Assembly: GCA_050996405.1 (NCBI GenBank)
Contig: JBPCRW010000216.1
Span: 1-16,586, forward strand
DNA from: JBPCRW01 sp050996405
Lineage (GTDB): Bacteria; Acidobacteriota; Blastocatellia; Pyrinomonadales; Pyrinomonadaceae
DNA: 16,586 nucleotides
Reading direction: 5' to 3'
Positions 1-7,004 of the stretch are shown here, one piece after another. The first letter of the stretch is position 1. The number at the start of each line of letters is the position of its first letter. The translations under genes were made by a program, and so were the position numbers. The notes under the pieces were generated by a model. It was not told the origin of the DNA. It made no database searches and saw nothing but the letters and a program-made list of their open reading frames with translations.

Positions 1-1275
1 ATCGTTTTGAAAATGAAGCGGGTCAATGTGATGCTCGCTGACGATGTGTTTTGATAAATCCGGCAGATAATTTTCTTCCAAAAAGTTGATAATCGAATCG
101 CGGTAAGGTTTGGCTTGAGTTGTCCAATCGGTTTCGCTTTCGAGATGCGGCACGGGCGAGAGAACATACCAACTATCGCAGCCTTCGGGAGCGAGCGATG
201 GGTCGGTCGCCGTCGGGCGATGCAGATAGAGCGAAAAATCTTCGGCTAAAGTTTTGTCAACGAAAATTTCTTTGAGCAGTTCTTTATAACGCTTGCCCAT
301 AATTATTTCGTGATGCGCCATATTTTCGTATTTACGATTCGTGCCGAAATAAACGACAAACAGCGACATCGAATAATCCATTTTCGTAATTTTCTCGTCG
401 GTATATTTGTGGCGAAAATCGCTTTTGATGAGATTTAAATATGTCCACGCGACATCGGCATTTGAAACAACCGTATCGGCGCGCATAAATTCGCCGGTTT
501 TTAGACAAATACCTCCCGCGCTGCCGCTGCGGTCAATAAAAATCTCCTCAACTTCGGCTTCCAGATAAATTTCGCCGCCCAAATCTAAAAATAAATCCGA
601 TAAAGCGCGAACGAGCGCGCCCGTTCCACCCATCGCAAACCACACGCCGAATTCCTGTTCGAGACGGTGAATCATCGAGTAAATCGAAGTTGATTTAAAC
701 GGGTTTCCGCCAATCAGGAGCGGATGAAAACTAAATGCTTGACGCAGACGTTCGTCTTTAAAATAACGCGAGGCGAATTGATAAACCGAGCGGTCAGAGC
801 GCAGTTTTATCATTTGCGGAATGACGCGCAGCATATCCGTCCATTTTGTAAAAGGCTGGTCAATCAATTCAAAACCGACACGATAAATCTCGCCTAAATC
901 TTCGGCAAATCGTTTATAGCCCGCAATATCGCCTTGATTGAATTTGCCGACCTGCGCGTAAAGATTTTCTTTATCGTCGTTGTAATTAAAAACCGTTCCG
1001 TCAGGAAAACGAATATTGTAAAACGGATTTATTTTAACGAGTTCGACATAATCCGAAGTTTTTTTGCCGCCGATTTCAAAAAGCTCGTCAATCAGCCATG
1101 GCGCGGTAATAATCGTCGGACCGCCGTCAAATTTAAATCCGTCTTGTTCATAAACGTAAGCTCGACCGCCGGGTTTATCGCGTTTTTCGACAATGATAAC
1201 CTGATGACCCTGCGCTTGAAGCCGAATCGCCGCCGAAAGTCCGCCGAAACCGCTTCCGATAACGATGATTTTCAT
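1..1275 (-). CDS. crtI: Phytoene desaturase CrtI-type (partial, C-terminus beyond left edge)
   Basis: FAD-dependent carotenoid desaturase that would convert phytoene into coloured polyenes at the membrane. The start is an ATG at 1275 preceded by an AAGGGGG ribosome binding site about 11 nt upstream. The open frame continues to base 1 without a stop, so 425 codons are visible of the roughly 490-510 usual for the family. Seen in the sequence: the N-terminal Rossmann motif GSGFGGLSAA at residues 7-16, the FAD-ribose glutamate E30, and the PGGRA motif at 35-39. These are followed by the family block GGPTIITAPWL and an MGGTGALVRAL stretch in mid-protein, both typical of CrtI rather than plant-type desaturases or CrtO. 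No other carotenoid gene is in the window; phytoene synthase could lie to the left. Exact substrate and number of desaturation steps are inferred. Confidence 0.87.
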   Translation of the reverse strand, partial: MKIIVIGSGFGGLSAAIRLQAQGHQVIIVEKRDKPGGRAYVYEQDGFKFDGGPTIITAPWLIDELFEIGGKKTSDYVELVKINPFYNIRFPDGTVFNYNDDKENLYAQVGKFNQGDIAGYKRFAEDLGEIYRVGFELIDQPFTKWTDMLRVIPQMIKLRSDRSVYQFASRYFKDERLRQAFSFHPLLIGGNPFKSTSIYSMIHRLEQEFGVWFAMGGTGALVRALSDLFLDLGGEIYLEAEVEEIFIDRSGSAGGICLKTGEFMRADTVVSNADVAWTYLNLIKSDFRHKYTDEKITKMDYSMSLFVVYFGTNRKYENMAHHEIIMGKRYKELLKEIFVDKTLAEDFSLYLHRPTATDPSLAPEGCDSWYVLSPVPHLESETDWTTQAKPYRDSIINFLEENYLPDLSKHIVSEHHIDPLHFQND

Positions 1276-1387
1276 TGTCTTAAAACCCCCTTGTTACTAC
1301 GAATTATTTTCTCGAGTTCAGACTAAAACCCGACGCTGCCCGCTGCCGTTTTTGCCGGAATTCTCGAACTTCCATTCGTATGTTTCT

Positions 1388-1415
1388 ATATTATGTTATT
1401 CGAGCGATTTGTAAA
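1388..1415 (-). promoter_or_regulatory. Candidate sigma-70 promoter for crtI
   Basis: Read on the minus strand, TTTACA (1410-1415, 5 of 6 to consensus) is followed after 16 bp by TAATAT (1388-1393, 4 of 6). It points at crtI and would give a leader of about 105 nt. Found by eye in AT-rich DNA, so chance is possible. Confidence 0.33.
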
Positions 1416-1481
1416 AAAGTTTCAGTTAAAAATTAAACCGGCGGGAAAAATGAAGATTTAATCAGCCCGCTAAAATTTAAA

Positions 1482-1526
1482 GAGCGTTAACCGCCGCTCA
1501 TTAGGATAAGTCAACGATTAACGCTC
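1482..1526. repeat. Perfect 9-bp inverted repeat upstream of a small ORF
   Basis: GAGCGTTAA (1482-1490) is exactly complementary to TTAACGCTC (1518-1526), with a 27-nt spacer. A second weaker pairing, GCGGG (1441-1445) with CCCGC (1466-1470), lies just before it. A ribosome binding site (AGGAG, 1541-1545) and an ATG follow on the + strand, so this could be a structured 5' leader. Confidence 0.4.
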
Positions 1527-1554
1527 CCACCAAAATAAAAAGGAGATAGTAAAT

Positions 1555-1677
1555 ATGCTAAAACCCGCGATTATTTACCGCAAAAACTATTATACTCAAA
1601 AATTTTCAGTTTGCAAATTCCGTCGTTTTCAATGTAAATTCTTCATTCGCCGAGCGAATCTTTACAGCACGAAATGA
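1555..1677 (+). CDS. Candidate 40-residue basic small protein
   Basis: ATG at 1555 follows AGGAG (1541-1545) with 9 nt spacing; the frame closes at TGA 1675-1677. The product is 40 residues, rich in Lys, Arg, Tyr and Phe, with two cysteines (MLKPAIIYRKNY start, NLYSTK end), and resembles no family I know. Support is only the good ribosome binding site and the structured region upstream, and the codon use is AT-rich. It runs divergently from crtI. It may be a leader peptide, a small protein, or a chance frame in noncoding DNA. Confidence 0.22.
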   Translation: MLKPAIIYRKNYYTQKFSVCKFRRFQCKFFIRRANLYSTK

Positions 1678-1703
1678 TGAATGATAAATGTTTTAAAAGG
1701 GTA

Positions 1704-1738
1704 ATGCGGCTTCTCGTCCGGGAAACGAAAAGCCGCAT
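1704..1738. repeat. Hairpin between FtsB-like gene and small ORF
   Basis: ATGCGGCTT (1704-1712) pairs with AAGCCGCAT (1730-1738), and TCG/CGA extends the stem inward after one mismatch. It lies between two convergent frames (candidate small ORF on +, FtsB-like gene on -) and could act as a terminator for either, but neither side has a strong T-run. Confidence 0.4.
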
Positions 1739-1841
1739 AAGTTGGCGGAAGGAAAGCTGTAGGCGACGCGGAGCAGATAGGCAAAAGGCAGTAGTTTAAC
1801 GGGGCAGGGAAATGTGTCTGGCGAATAAGTTCTCCGCATAC

Positions 1842-2204
1842 TCAATTCGCAGGCACTAAAACTTTTTCATTCGCGCTACTCATTCCTAATTTTCGCGCTT
1901 CACGCTCGATAATGTTCGAGTCGGTTTTCAAATTATGAATCTCTTCTTGCAAAGCCAGATTCTCATTGCTTAATTGGTCAACTTCCGTATTTATCTTTTG
2001 GAATTGTACGATTTCATTATTCAGTTCGGAAAAAGTCCGCAGATTTATCGTCAAACAAACCAGACAGGTTATCGCCACGACGACGGCATAGACAAACCAT
2101 TGCGGAGTTGTGTTTTCACGTTGTTTCACGTTTCTCGCGCGGGTTCGAGCGGCGGAAATTGAAACCGCTTGATTATCCCAATAAGTAACGGCGACCTTGT
2201 TCAA
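1842..2204 (-). CDS. FtsB/DivIC-family septum formation initiator, TTG start
   Basis: Small bitopic membrane protein of the FtsB/DivIC/FtsL type, which in studied bacteria forms a coiled-coil complex bridging early and late divisome proteins. The 120-residue product has a basic cytoplasmic tail (1-34), one transmembrane helix (about 36-54) and a heptad-like coiled coil (about 57-95) rich in Asn, Glu and Leu, then the family-like tail EREARKLGM. I chose TTG at 2204 because GGAGG (2211-2215 on +) sits 6 nt upstream; a longer ATG frame from 2309 would lie fully inside the mutase gene and lacks family sequence. The gene overlaps the mutase stop by about 32 nt, suggesting translational coupling in a two-gene operon. 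Family assignment rests on architecture and tail; FtsB versus FtsL/DivIC cannot be settled here. Confidence 0.72.
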   Translation of the reverse strand: MNKVAVTYWDNQAVSISAARTRARNVKQRENTTPQWFVYAVVVAITCLVCLTINLRTFSELNNEIVQFQKINTEVDQLSNENLALQEEIHNLKTDSNIIEREARKLGMSSANEKVLVPAN

Positions 2205-3564
2205 GTAAAACCTCCAAATCACTCTTTGATTCTGTTTCGGCGTAGATTCTAACCATCGGCTCTGTTCCCGAAGGTCGCAGAAGCAGCCAGCTTTTGTCGG
2301 CGAAAACAAATTTTACGCCGTCGATTCGATTTATCTTTTCAATTTTGCGCCCGCCGATTTCCGACGGCTCTTGCGCCAACTTCTCTTTTAATTTCTCGGC
2401 GACTTCGGGCGTTAATTTAACTCCGATGCGTCCCGCTTCAAGCCGTCCAACCTTTTGATAAAGTTCTTCAAGCTGCGCGGTCAAACTTTTCCCGCGCGCC
2501 GCCACCGCTTCCGCCGCTAAAAGACAAGCTAAGATTCCGTCTTTTTCGGGCAAATGATGACGAATTGAAAGACCTGCGGATTCTTCGCCGCCTAAAATTA
2601 TTTCGTCTTTATTTATCAATTCGCCGATAAACTTAAAACCGACCGGCGTTTCATAAAGTTTTAACCCGCGACTGGTCGCAACGCGGTCAATCAAATGCGA
2701 TGTCGCTACCGAACGCGCCAAACCGAGTTTCCAGCCGCGCGATTCCGCCAGATAATCCGCCAGCAGCGCAATCAGTTGATTCGGCTGTATAAATTCGCCG
2801 CCCTTGTCAATAATTCCGAAGCGGTCGGCATCGCCGTCGGTTGCCAAACCTAGCGCGCAACCGTTTTTTTTTACCGTTTGACGAAGTTCGTCTAAATGCT
2901 CTTCGCCAGGTTCGGGAGCGCGTCCACCGAATGTCACATCGCGCCAATCGTGGATTGTTTCAACCTCTAAACCATTATCGCACAGAACTTTATCCAGATA
3001 ACCGCGACCCGTTCCCCAGAGCGCGTCATAAGCATATTTGCCCTTGGCGCGAGCGATTACGTCAAAACGAATTTTAGTTTTCAAATCTTCCAGATACGCC
3101 GGACGCGCATCGTATTTTTCAATTTTTCCGCCGTCTGAATTTTCGACCTTCGCCGCGGTTTGAATAATTTCTTCAATTCGCTTGGTGATTTCCGGCAGAG
3201 CGGGCGCGCCGTCGGAGGTCGAAAACTTAATTCCCTGATATTCGGGCGGATTATGCGATGCCGTAAAATTTATTGCGCCTGCCGCTTTTTCCGCTCGAAT
3301 CGCGTATGAAATCGTCGGTGTCGGAGTTGGATGGTCGCAAAGCAGCACACGAAATCCTTTTTGCTTTACAATATCGGCAGCCGTTTCGCTGAATTTCTCG
3401 CCCATAAAGCGCGAATCATGACCTATGATTAAGGTCTGCGGCGTGTTGCCGGATGTTTCTTTCAAATATCCGCAAATTGATTCTGTAACTAACTGAACAT
3501 TCGCAAAAGTGAAATCTTCGGCTATAATTGCTCTCCAACCGGATGTTCCAAAGCGAATGGGCAT
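2173..3564 (-). CDS. Phosphoglucomutase/phosphomannomutase family protein
   Basis: Alpha-D-phosphohexomutase interconverting hexose 1- and 6-phosphates (glucose and/or mannose), feeding nucleotide-sugar and cell-envelope synthesis in the cytoplasm. At 463 residues it has normal family length and all four signature loops: the phosphoserine loop TASHNP (101-106, catalytic Ser103), the metal loop DGDADR (243-248), the sugar-binding loop GGEESAG (325-331) and the phosphate-binding loop RPSGTEP (430-436). The N-terminal RFGTSGWR is also characteristic. The ATG at 3564 has no clear Shine-Dalgarno. The FtsB-like gene begins inside its last codons. Sequence alone does not separate glucose from mannose or glucosamine preference, although GEESAG is common in PGM/PMM enzymes. 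Confidence 0.93.
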   Translation of the reverse strand: MPIRFGTSGWRAIIAEDFTFANVQLVTESICGYLKETSGNTPQTLIIGHDSRFMGEKFSETAADIVKQKGFRVLLCDHPTPTPTISYAIRAEKAAGAINFTASHNPPEYQGIKFSTSDGAPALPEITKRIEEIIQTAAKVENSDGGKIEKYDARPAYLEDLKTKIRFDVIARAKGKYAYDALWGTGRGYLDKVLCDNGLEVETIHDWRDVTFGGRAPEPGEEHLDELRQTVKKNGCALGLATDGDADRFGIIDKGGEFIQPNQLIALLADYLAESRGWKLGLARSVATSHLIDRVATSRGLKLYETPVGFKFIGELINKDEIILGGEESAGLSIRHHLPEKDGILACLLAAEAVAARGKSLTAQLEELYQKVGRLEAGRIGVKLTPEVAEKLKEKLAQEPSEIGGRKIEKINRIDGVKFVFADKSWLLLRPSGTEPMVRIYAETESKSDLEVLLEQGRRYLLG

Positions 3565-3679
3565 AAATTTATTTAAGAAGATCTTACCGTTTTTCTAACT
3601 CGCCGAATTAAATTTTTACTGCTAAAATGTTCTGCGTGAATCTCAATATCTGAACCCTTGCCGGTTAAAGTGAGACAAA

Positions 3680-3708
3680 ATTTAACATAATAAAGATAAG
3701 CATGTAAA
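3680..3708 (-). promoter_or_regulatory. Candidate promoter for the mutase-FtsB operon
   Basis: On the minus strand TTTACA (3703-3708) is followed after exactly 17 bp by TTAAAT (3680-3685), 5/6 and 4/6 to the sigma-70 consensus. It would give a leader of about 110 nt. The surrounding DNA is AT-rich, which lowers the weight of the match. Confidence 0.35.
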
Positions 3709-3946
3709 GAGTTTTATTTTAAAAACAAGTCCACCATTTTCAACAATTAGCTAAAAAACGCTCAAGTGCTTATTAAAGTTAGTGCTTAAAAGGGAACGAT
3801 AGGTGAACGAGTTTCCGAAACCGCCCCAAACATTGATTGTTCTTTGTAAATATAACGAGTCGAATATCAAGACTATGAAGAAGGCTTAAGCACAGGCTTA
3901 ATAAAAATTAATATAGAAATCAAGACCGCAAAAAACAAGTTTTTTG

Positions 3947-4015
3947 ATTGTGTCAATTCAGGGCTTATTTAATCTTTTGCCGGTATTGTGTCATATTGTT
4001 ACAATCAATTATAAT
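3947..4015 (+). promoter_or_regulatory. Candidate promoter and operator-like palindromes upstream of radical SAM gene
   Basis: ATTGTGTCA occurs twice (3947-3955 and 3985-3993); the first copy is part of the near-palindrome ATTG-TGT-CAAT. An 11-bp palindrome ATTGT-T-ACAAT lies at 3995-4005, followed by a perfect TATAAT at 4010-4015. A weak -35 (TTGTGT, 3986-3991) is spaced 18 bp from it. A repressor sitting on these sites would cover the promoter. Seen by eye only. Confidence 0.3.
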
Positions 4016-4198
4016 TAAAGAAGCGTTAGAAACATTGTATCTATAATAAACGCAGTAATTTATAGATTTATTTTAGTGGCACGCTTATTGCTCTATTAAG
4101 TTGATTATATCGGCGTTTATTTAAATGCAGGAACGCTCAAAGCTTTAAACTATTTTAAAAGAATTTAACATTCTATTTTATTGGAGAATTATTAAATT

Positions 4199-6232
4199 AT
4201 GAGACCCGTCAAACATGTCGAAAAAGGATTAACGGTAGTTGCCGGAAGTCTTTTCAACGCTATCAAATCCGTTAACAAATATAAACCAAATCCGTCTTTT
4301 ACGCCAAAATGGTCTGATAAACCTATTTTGAAATCATGGCAGAAATCAAAGCCGACGCTCGGTTTTCCGCGCACGACCGACTCGCTTTGCCCGAACTGCG
4401 TTATTGATGCGCGCGAGGAAATTTTGAGCGGCAAGCGCGACGTTTCGACACTGATTAACGAAAAAGTCGGCGAAATTAAAGCCCAGATTATCGAACGTGA
4501 CGGGGAAATCTGGATGATTAAAGATTGTCCGAAACACGGACATTTTGAAGATTTAATGGCGATTGACTCGGAATTTTTAAAACACATCGAAAAATTGTTT
4601 CCGGGACGCGACATTCAGGCGCACAACGACGAAACGCTGCATAATCACGGAACTTCGACGATTAAATACGGGCGCGGCGCGGTGTTGACGGTTGATTTGA
4701 CGAACCGCTGCAATATGATGTGCGACCCGTGTTTTATGGACGCGAATCAGGTTGGATTCGTTCACGAACTTTCGATGGAAGAAGTCAAGGAAATTCTCGA
4801 CAACGCGATTTCGATTAAGCCGCGCCGCCAGATGTCGGTTCAGTATTCGGGCGGCGAGCCTACTTTGTCGCCGCACTTTTTGGAAGCGATTCGCTACGCG
4901 CGCAAAGTCGGTTACAACTCCGTTCAAGCCGCAACCAACGGCATCGAATTCGCCAAGTCGAAAGAATTTTGCCGTCAAGCCGCCGAAGCCGGACTTCGTT
5001 TTGTATATCTGCAATTCGACGGAATTGGCAACGATGCCAACTCGCATCGTCAAATCGGTAATTTGTTTGATGTCAAATTGAGAGCCATCAATAATCTGCA
5101 CGAAGCAGGCGTTGATATTGTGCTTGTCACAACGCTTGTTAATGGTGTGAATAACGACCAGGTTGGCTCGATTATTCGCTTCGCTTTGGAAAATCCCAAA
5201 AAAGTTTCGTTTGTGTCATTCCAGCCGGTTTCGTTCACGGGGCGCGACGAACACATTACCGAGCAGCGTCGTCTTCAGCAGCGTTATACTTTGTCGCATC
5301 TGGCGCAGGACGTGCAGAAACAGGTTGGAATTACAGAGCCGACGCGCGACTGGTTTCCGCTCTCGTTGATGGGCGCGTTTGCCGATTTCGCAGATGTGGT
5401 TCACGGACCCGAATCGGATTGGGGACAAGTTTCCTGCGGCTGTCATCCGAACTGCGGTGTCGGAACGGCGGTGATGATTAACAAGGAAACTAAGGAAATG
5501 TCACCCGTGCCGCAATTTTTGAACATTCAGGGATTAGTCACAGATATGCAGCACATTACCGACACGAATCGCAAAAAATGGTTCTCAAATCTGATGATGG
5601 GCTTGGCACTTTTGAAAAACTACAATCCTTACGGCGCGCCGGAAAGTTTGACGCTCGGCGGAATTTTGAAAAAATTCGATAAATCGTTCGGTTTGTCGGG
5701 CAAGGATTACGGAAAAGTTGACGGAAGCCGCACGGTTGAAGATATTGAAAAACGCCGTCAAGACCCTTGGAACTTTCTTTTCATTGCCGGAATGTGGTTT
5801 CAGGATTTGTTTAACTACGATTTCCGCCGCACGGAAATGTGTATCATTCCCTACGGCACGCAGGAAGGCGAAATTTCGTTTTGCGCTTATAACACGGGAA
5901 TCGGCTGGAGAAATATCATTGAACATATGCACCAGAACGCGACGGTCGCGCAATGGTATAAAGACCACGGTCGCCACGAAGTTTTCGCGCGCGGCAAGGA
6001 AGTCGGTTTGGACGACCCGACGCATAATCTCGTGTTGAACGAAGTTGATTTGTCGCGTCCAAACAAACCTGAAATGGAAGGACCGAAAACCGCTGCCGAA
6101 GAAATGCAGATGATGCGGAAACTTTATCAGCAAATGGTGATGGAGAAAAATAACATCAAAGGCGAGAAATTGGTTCAAATCGGCGGAATCAAACGCGAGA
6201 AAAAAGATAAGACCGAAACTGCTAAGGCATGA
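4199..6232 (+). CDS. Radical SAM protein, Tes/MJ0619-like (tetraether/membrane-spanning lipid synthase family)
   Basis: 677-residue radical SAM enzyme. The core cluster motif CNMMCDPC gives C171, C175 and C178 in CxxxCxxC spacing, followed by the SAM-binding GGE at 218-220. The N-terminal part has LCPNC (C64, C67) and KDCPKHG (C110, H113), a pattern I associate with Tes/MJ0619-type proteins, where these residues bind extra iron. A second cysteine cluster, CGCHPNC (C413, C415, C419), and a C-terminal MCIIPY...FCAYNT block (C548, C562) fit auxiliary Fe-S sites. Archaeal Tes joins lipid tails to make tetraethers; bacterial relatives are candidates for membrane-spanning (iso-diabolic acid or brGDGT) lipids. 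The C-terminal about 50 residues are charged and lysine-rich. It is a single-gene unit closed by the terminator at 6258-6308. Radical SAM assignment is certain; lipid coupling is inferred from family resemblance, and a methyltransferase-like role is the alternative. Confidence 0.85.
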   Translation: MRPVKHVEKGLTVVAGSLFNAIKSVNKYKPNPSFTPKWSDKPILKSWQKSKPTLGFPRTTDSLCPNCVIDAREEILSGKRDVSTLINEKVGEIKAQIIERDGEIWMIKDCPKHGHFEDLMAIDSEFLKHIEKLFPGRDIQAHNDETLHNHGTSTIKYGRGAVLTVDLTNRCNMMCDPCFMDANQVGFVHELSMEEVKEILDNAISIKPRRQMSVQYSGGEPTLSPHFLEAIRYARKVGYNSVQAATNGIEFAKSKEFCRQAAEAGLRFVYLQFDGIGNDANSHRQIGNLFDVKLRAINNLHEAGVDIVLVTTLVNGVNNDQVGSIIRFALENPKKVSFVSFQPVSFTGRDEHITEQRRLQQRYTLSHLAQDVQKQVGITEPTRDWFPLSLMGAFADFADVVHGPESDWGQVSCGCHPNCGVGTAVMINKETKEMSPVPQFLNIQGLVTDMQHITDTNRKKWFSNLMMGLALLKNYNPYGAPESLTLGGILKKFDKSFGLSGKDYGKVDGSRTVEDIEKRRQDPWNFLFIAGMWFQDLFNYDFRRTEMCIIPYGTQEGEISFCAYNTGIGWRNIIEHMHQNATVAQWYKDHGRHEVFARGKEVGLDDPTHNLVLNEVDLSRPNKPEMEGPKTAAEEMQMMRKLYQQMVMEKNNIKGEKLVQIGGIKREKKDKTETAKA

Positions 6233-6257
6233 AGCGTGAGAAAATCGGTTGCTGATT

Positions 6258-6308
6258 TTTACGGAGTCTTGTTAAACTTGCAAAAGTTTCAAGACTCCGT
6301 AAATTTTT
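6258..6308 (+). terminator. Strong intrinsic terminator after the radical SAM gene
   Basis: A perfect 14-bp stem (6258-6271 with 6290-6303) encloses a second 6-bp stem AAACTT/AAGTTT capped by a GCAA tetraloop (6280-6283) and is followed by TTTTT (6304-6308). It begins 26 nt after the stop codon. Confidence 0.92.
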
Positions 6309-6315
6309 GCCAATG

Positions 6316-6392
6316 AAAAATAACAGTGTCTTAATTTTGTGATGCTAGATGTTATTTATTAGCATCACAAGATTAGGACATTACTTATTTTT
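6316..6392. repeat. 77-bp imperfect palindrome (bidirectional terminator or palindromic element)
   Basis: Arms 6316-6347 and 6360-6392 pair over most of their length with a few wobbles and mismatches. The inner 11 bp (TTGTGATGCTA with TAGCATCACAA) are perfect around a 12-nt loop. The outer ends are AAAAATAA and TTATTTTT. It follows a complete terminator directly, so termination alone would be redundant. Confidence 0.6.
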
Positions 6393-6460
6393 AGTTCAAT
6401 TTACATAAATAATGCGATAATTTCTTTAAATCGGATAATTTGTGCTAGAGTGTCGGAATT

Positions 6461-6880
6461 ATGAAAATAATTTTGACGCTTTTTTTATTTTTGTGTTTAG
6501 TTAGTGTTGGGTATGGGCAAAATAAATCTTTAGTAAAATATGTTGGTAAATATCCCGATACTTTCTTTAAGCGAGAACTGCAACTAAAAGCGACTCTAAA
6601 AAGATTGCTTGGCAGAAATTATCAAAACTTTATAAATAATTTCGCTGTGCAAGGTGCCATTGGGTTTGACGACGGTTTTTTAACAATGACAGGTTGCGCT
6701 TCTCATTGGTGCGGCGGACGTGAATCAATTTTAGTTGTCAGCCAAAACGGAAAAGAATTGTATTGCGCGTTATTGATGGAGTTTTTTAACAAAAAATTCA
6801 AGATTTTTACAAACAACAGAAGTTATATACCCTCGACGTTTAAGAATATCATTGCAATAAGGGAGAGAGACATACCGTAA
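6461..6880 (+). CDS. Small secreted protein, possibly Ivy-like (lysozyme inhibitor fold)
   Basis: 139 residues with a clear signal peptide (MKIILTLFLFLCLVSVGYGQ; cleavage likely after about residue 19-20), so the mature form is periplasmic. The central LTMTGCASHWCGGRESILVVSQNGKELYCALL (written here in pieces: LTMTGCASHWCG, then RESILVVSQNGKELY) resembles the core of Ivy, the inhibitor of vertebrate-type lysozyme, whose hallmark is a CxxHxC loop followed by a strand; here C-A-S-H-W-C. No other domain is visible. The gene is clearly more AT-rich than its neighbours and stands alone between a palindrome and rpsU, which may indicate transfer. The start has only a weak ribosome binding site. A lysozyme-inhibitor role is inferred from one motif and size; it may be a hypothetical secreted protein of other function. 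Confidence 0.6.
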   Translation: MKIILTLFLFLCLVSVGYGQNKSLVKYVGKYPDTFFKRELQLKATLKRLLGRNYQNFINNFAVQGAIGFDDGFLTMTGCASHWCGGRESILVVSQNGKELYCALLMEFFNKKFKIFTNNRSYIPSTFKNIIAIRERDIP

Positions 6881-6914
6881 AGCTAAGGCAGTTCCTAACA
6901 AGGGTTGCCGAAAC

Positions 6915-6943
6915 TTGCCAACCGCGTCAAAAAAGTATTTAAT
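6915..6943 (+). promoter_or_regulatory. Sigma-70 promoter of rpsU
   Basis: TTGCCA (6915-6920) and TTTAAT (6938-6943) each match 5 of 6 consensus bases and are separated by exactly 17 bp. The start point would be near 6950, giving a leader of about 55 nt before the bS21 ATG. Confidence 0.6.
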
Positions 6944-7004
6944 AGTTGTTTCGCCTGACGGCAGAAAATCAGACAATTTGTTTAGGAGTTTAGAAAATTT
7001 CATA

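Larger units (their letters stand above)
1276..1841. other. 566-bp intergenic region with hairpins
   Basis: Gap between crtI and the FtsB-like gene. It holds the candidate crtI promoter, an inverted repeat at 1482-1526, a candidate 40-residue ORF (1555-1677) and a hairpin at 1704-1738. I recognise no RNA family in the rest. The final 100 bp (about 1740-1841) contain no supported feature. Confidence 0.6.
3565..4198. other. 634-bp AT-rich intergenic region before the radical SAM gene
   Basis: Divergent gap between the mutase and the radical SAM gene. I see no coding frame of note. It holds a direct repeat AGTGCTTA (3765-3772 and 3781-3788), a distant complement of it, TTAAGCAC (3886-3893), and the ATTGTGTCA/ATTGTTACAAT cluster listed separately. 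The radical SAM start (ATG 4199) is preceded by GGAG (4183-4186) with a somewhat long 12-nt spacing. The length and repeats suggest regulation or an unrecognised leader RNA. Confidence 0.55.

Noticed and set aside
934..1326. 130-codon open frame on +
   Set aside because: Lies opposite crtI, which has clear FAD-binding motifs; the product resembles no family.
1742..1790. GGCGGAAGGAAAGCTG resembles the GGAAGGAAGCAGCC core of bacterial SRP (4.5S) RNA
   Set aside because: The invariant CAGG/AGCAG internal-loop pairs are absent and no long enclosing stem is visible, so the similarity is probably chance.
2205..2309. ATG-start extension of the FtsB-like protein
   Set aside because: These 35 codons lie wholly within the mutase gene, and the TTG at 2204 has a perfectly placed GGAGG.
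5585..6178. 197-codon open frame on -
   Set aside because: Antisense to the conserved C-terminal cysteine region of the radical SAM gene; low-complexity Phe/Val/Arg product.
6915..7004. N-terminal extension of bS21
   Set aside because: The region holds a good -35/-10 promoter and the extension has no counterpart in bS21 proteins.
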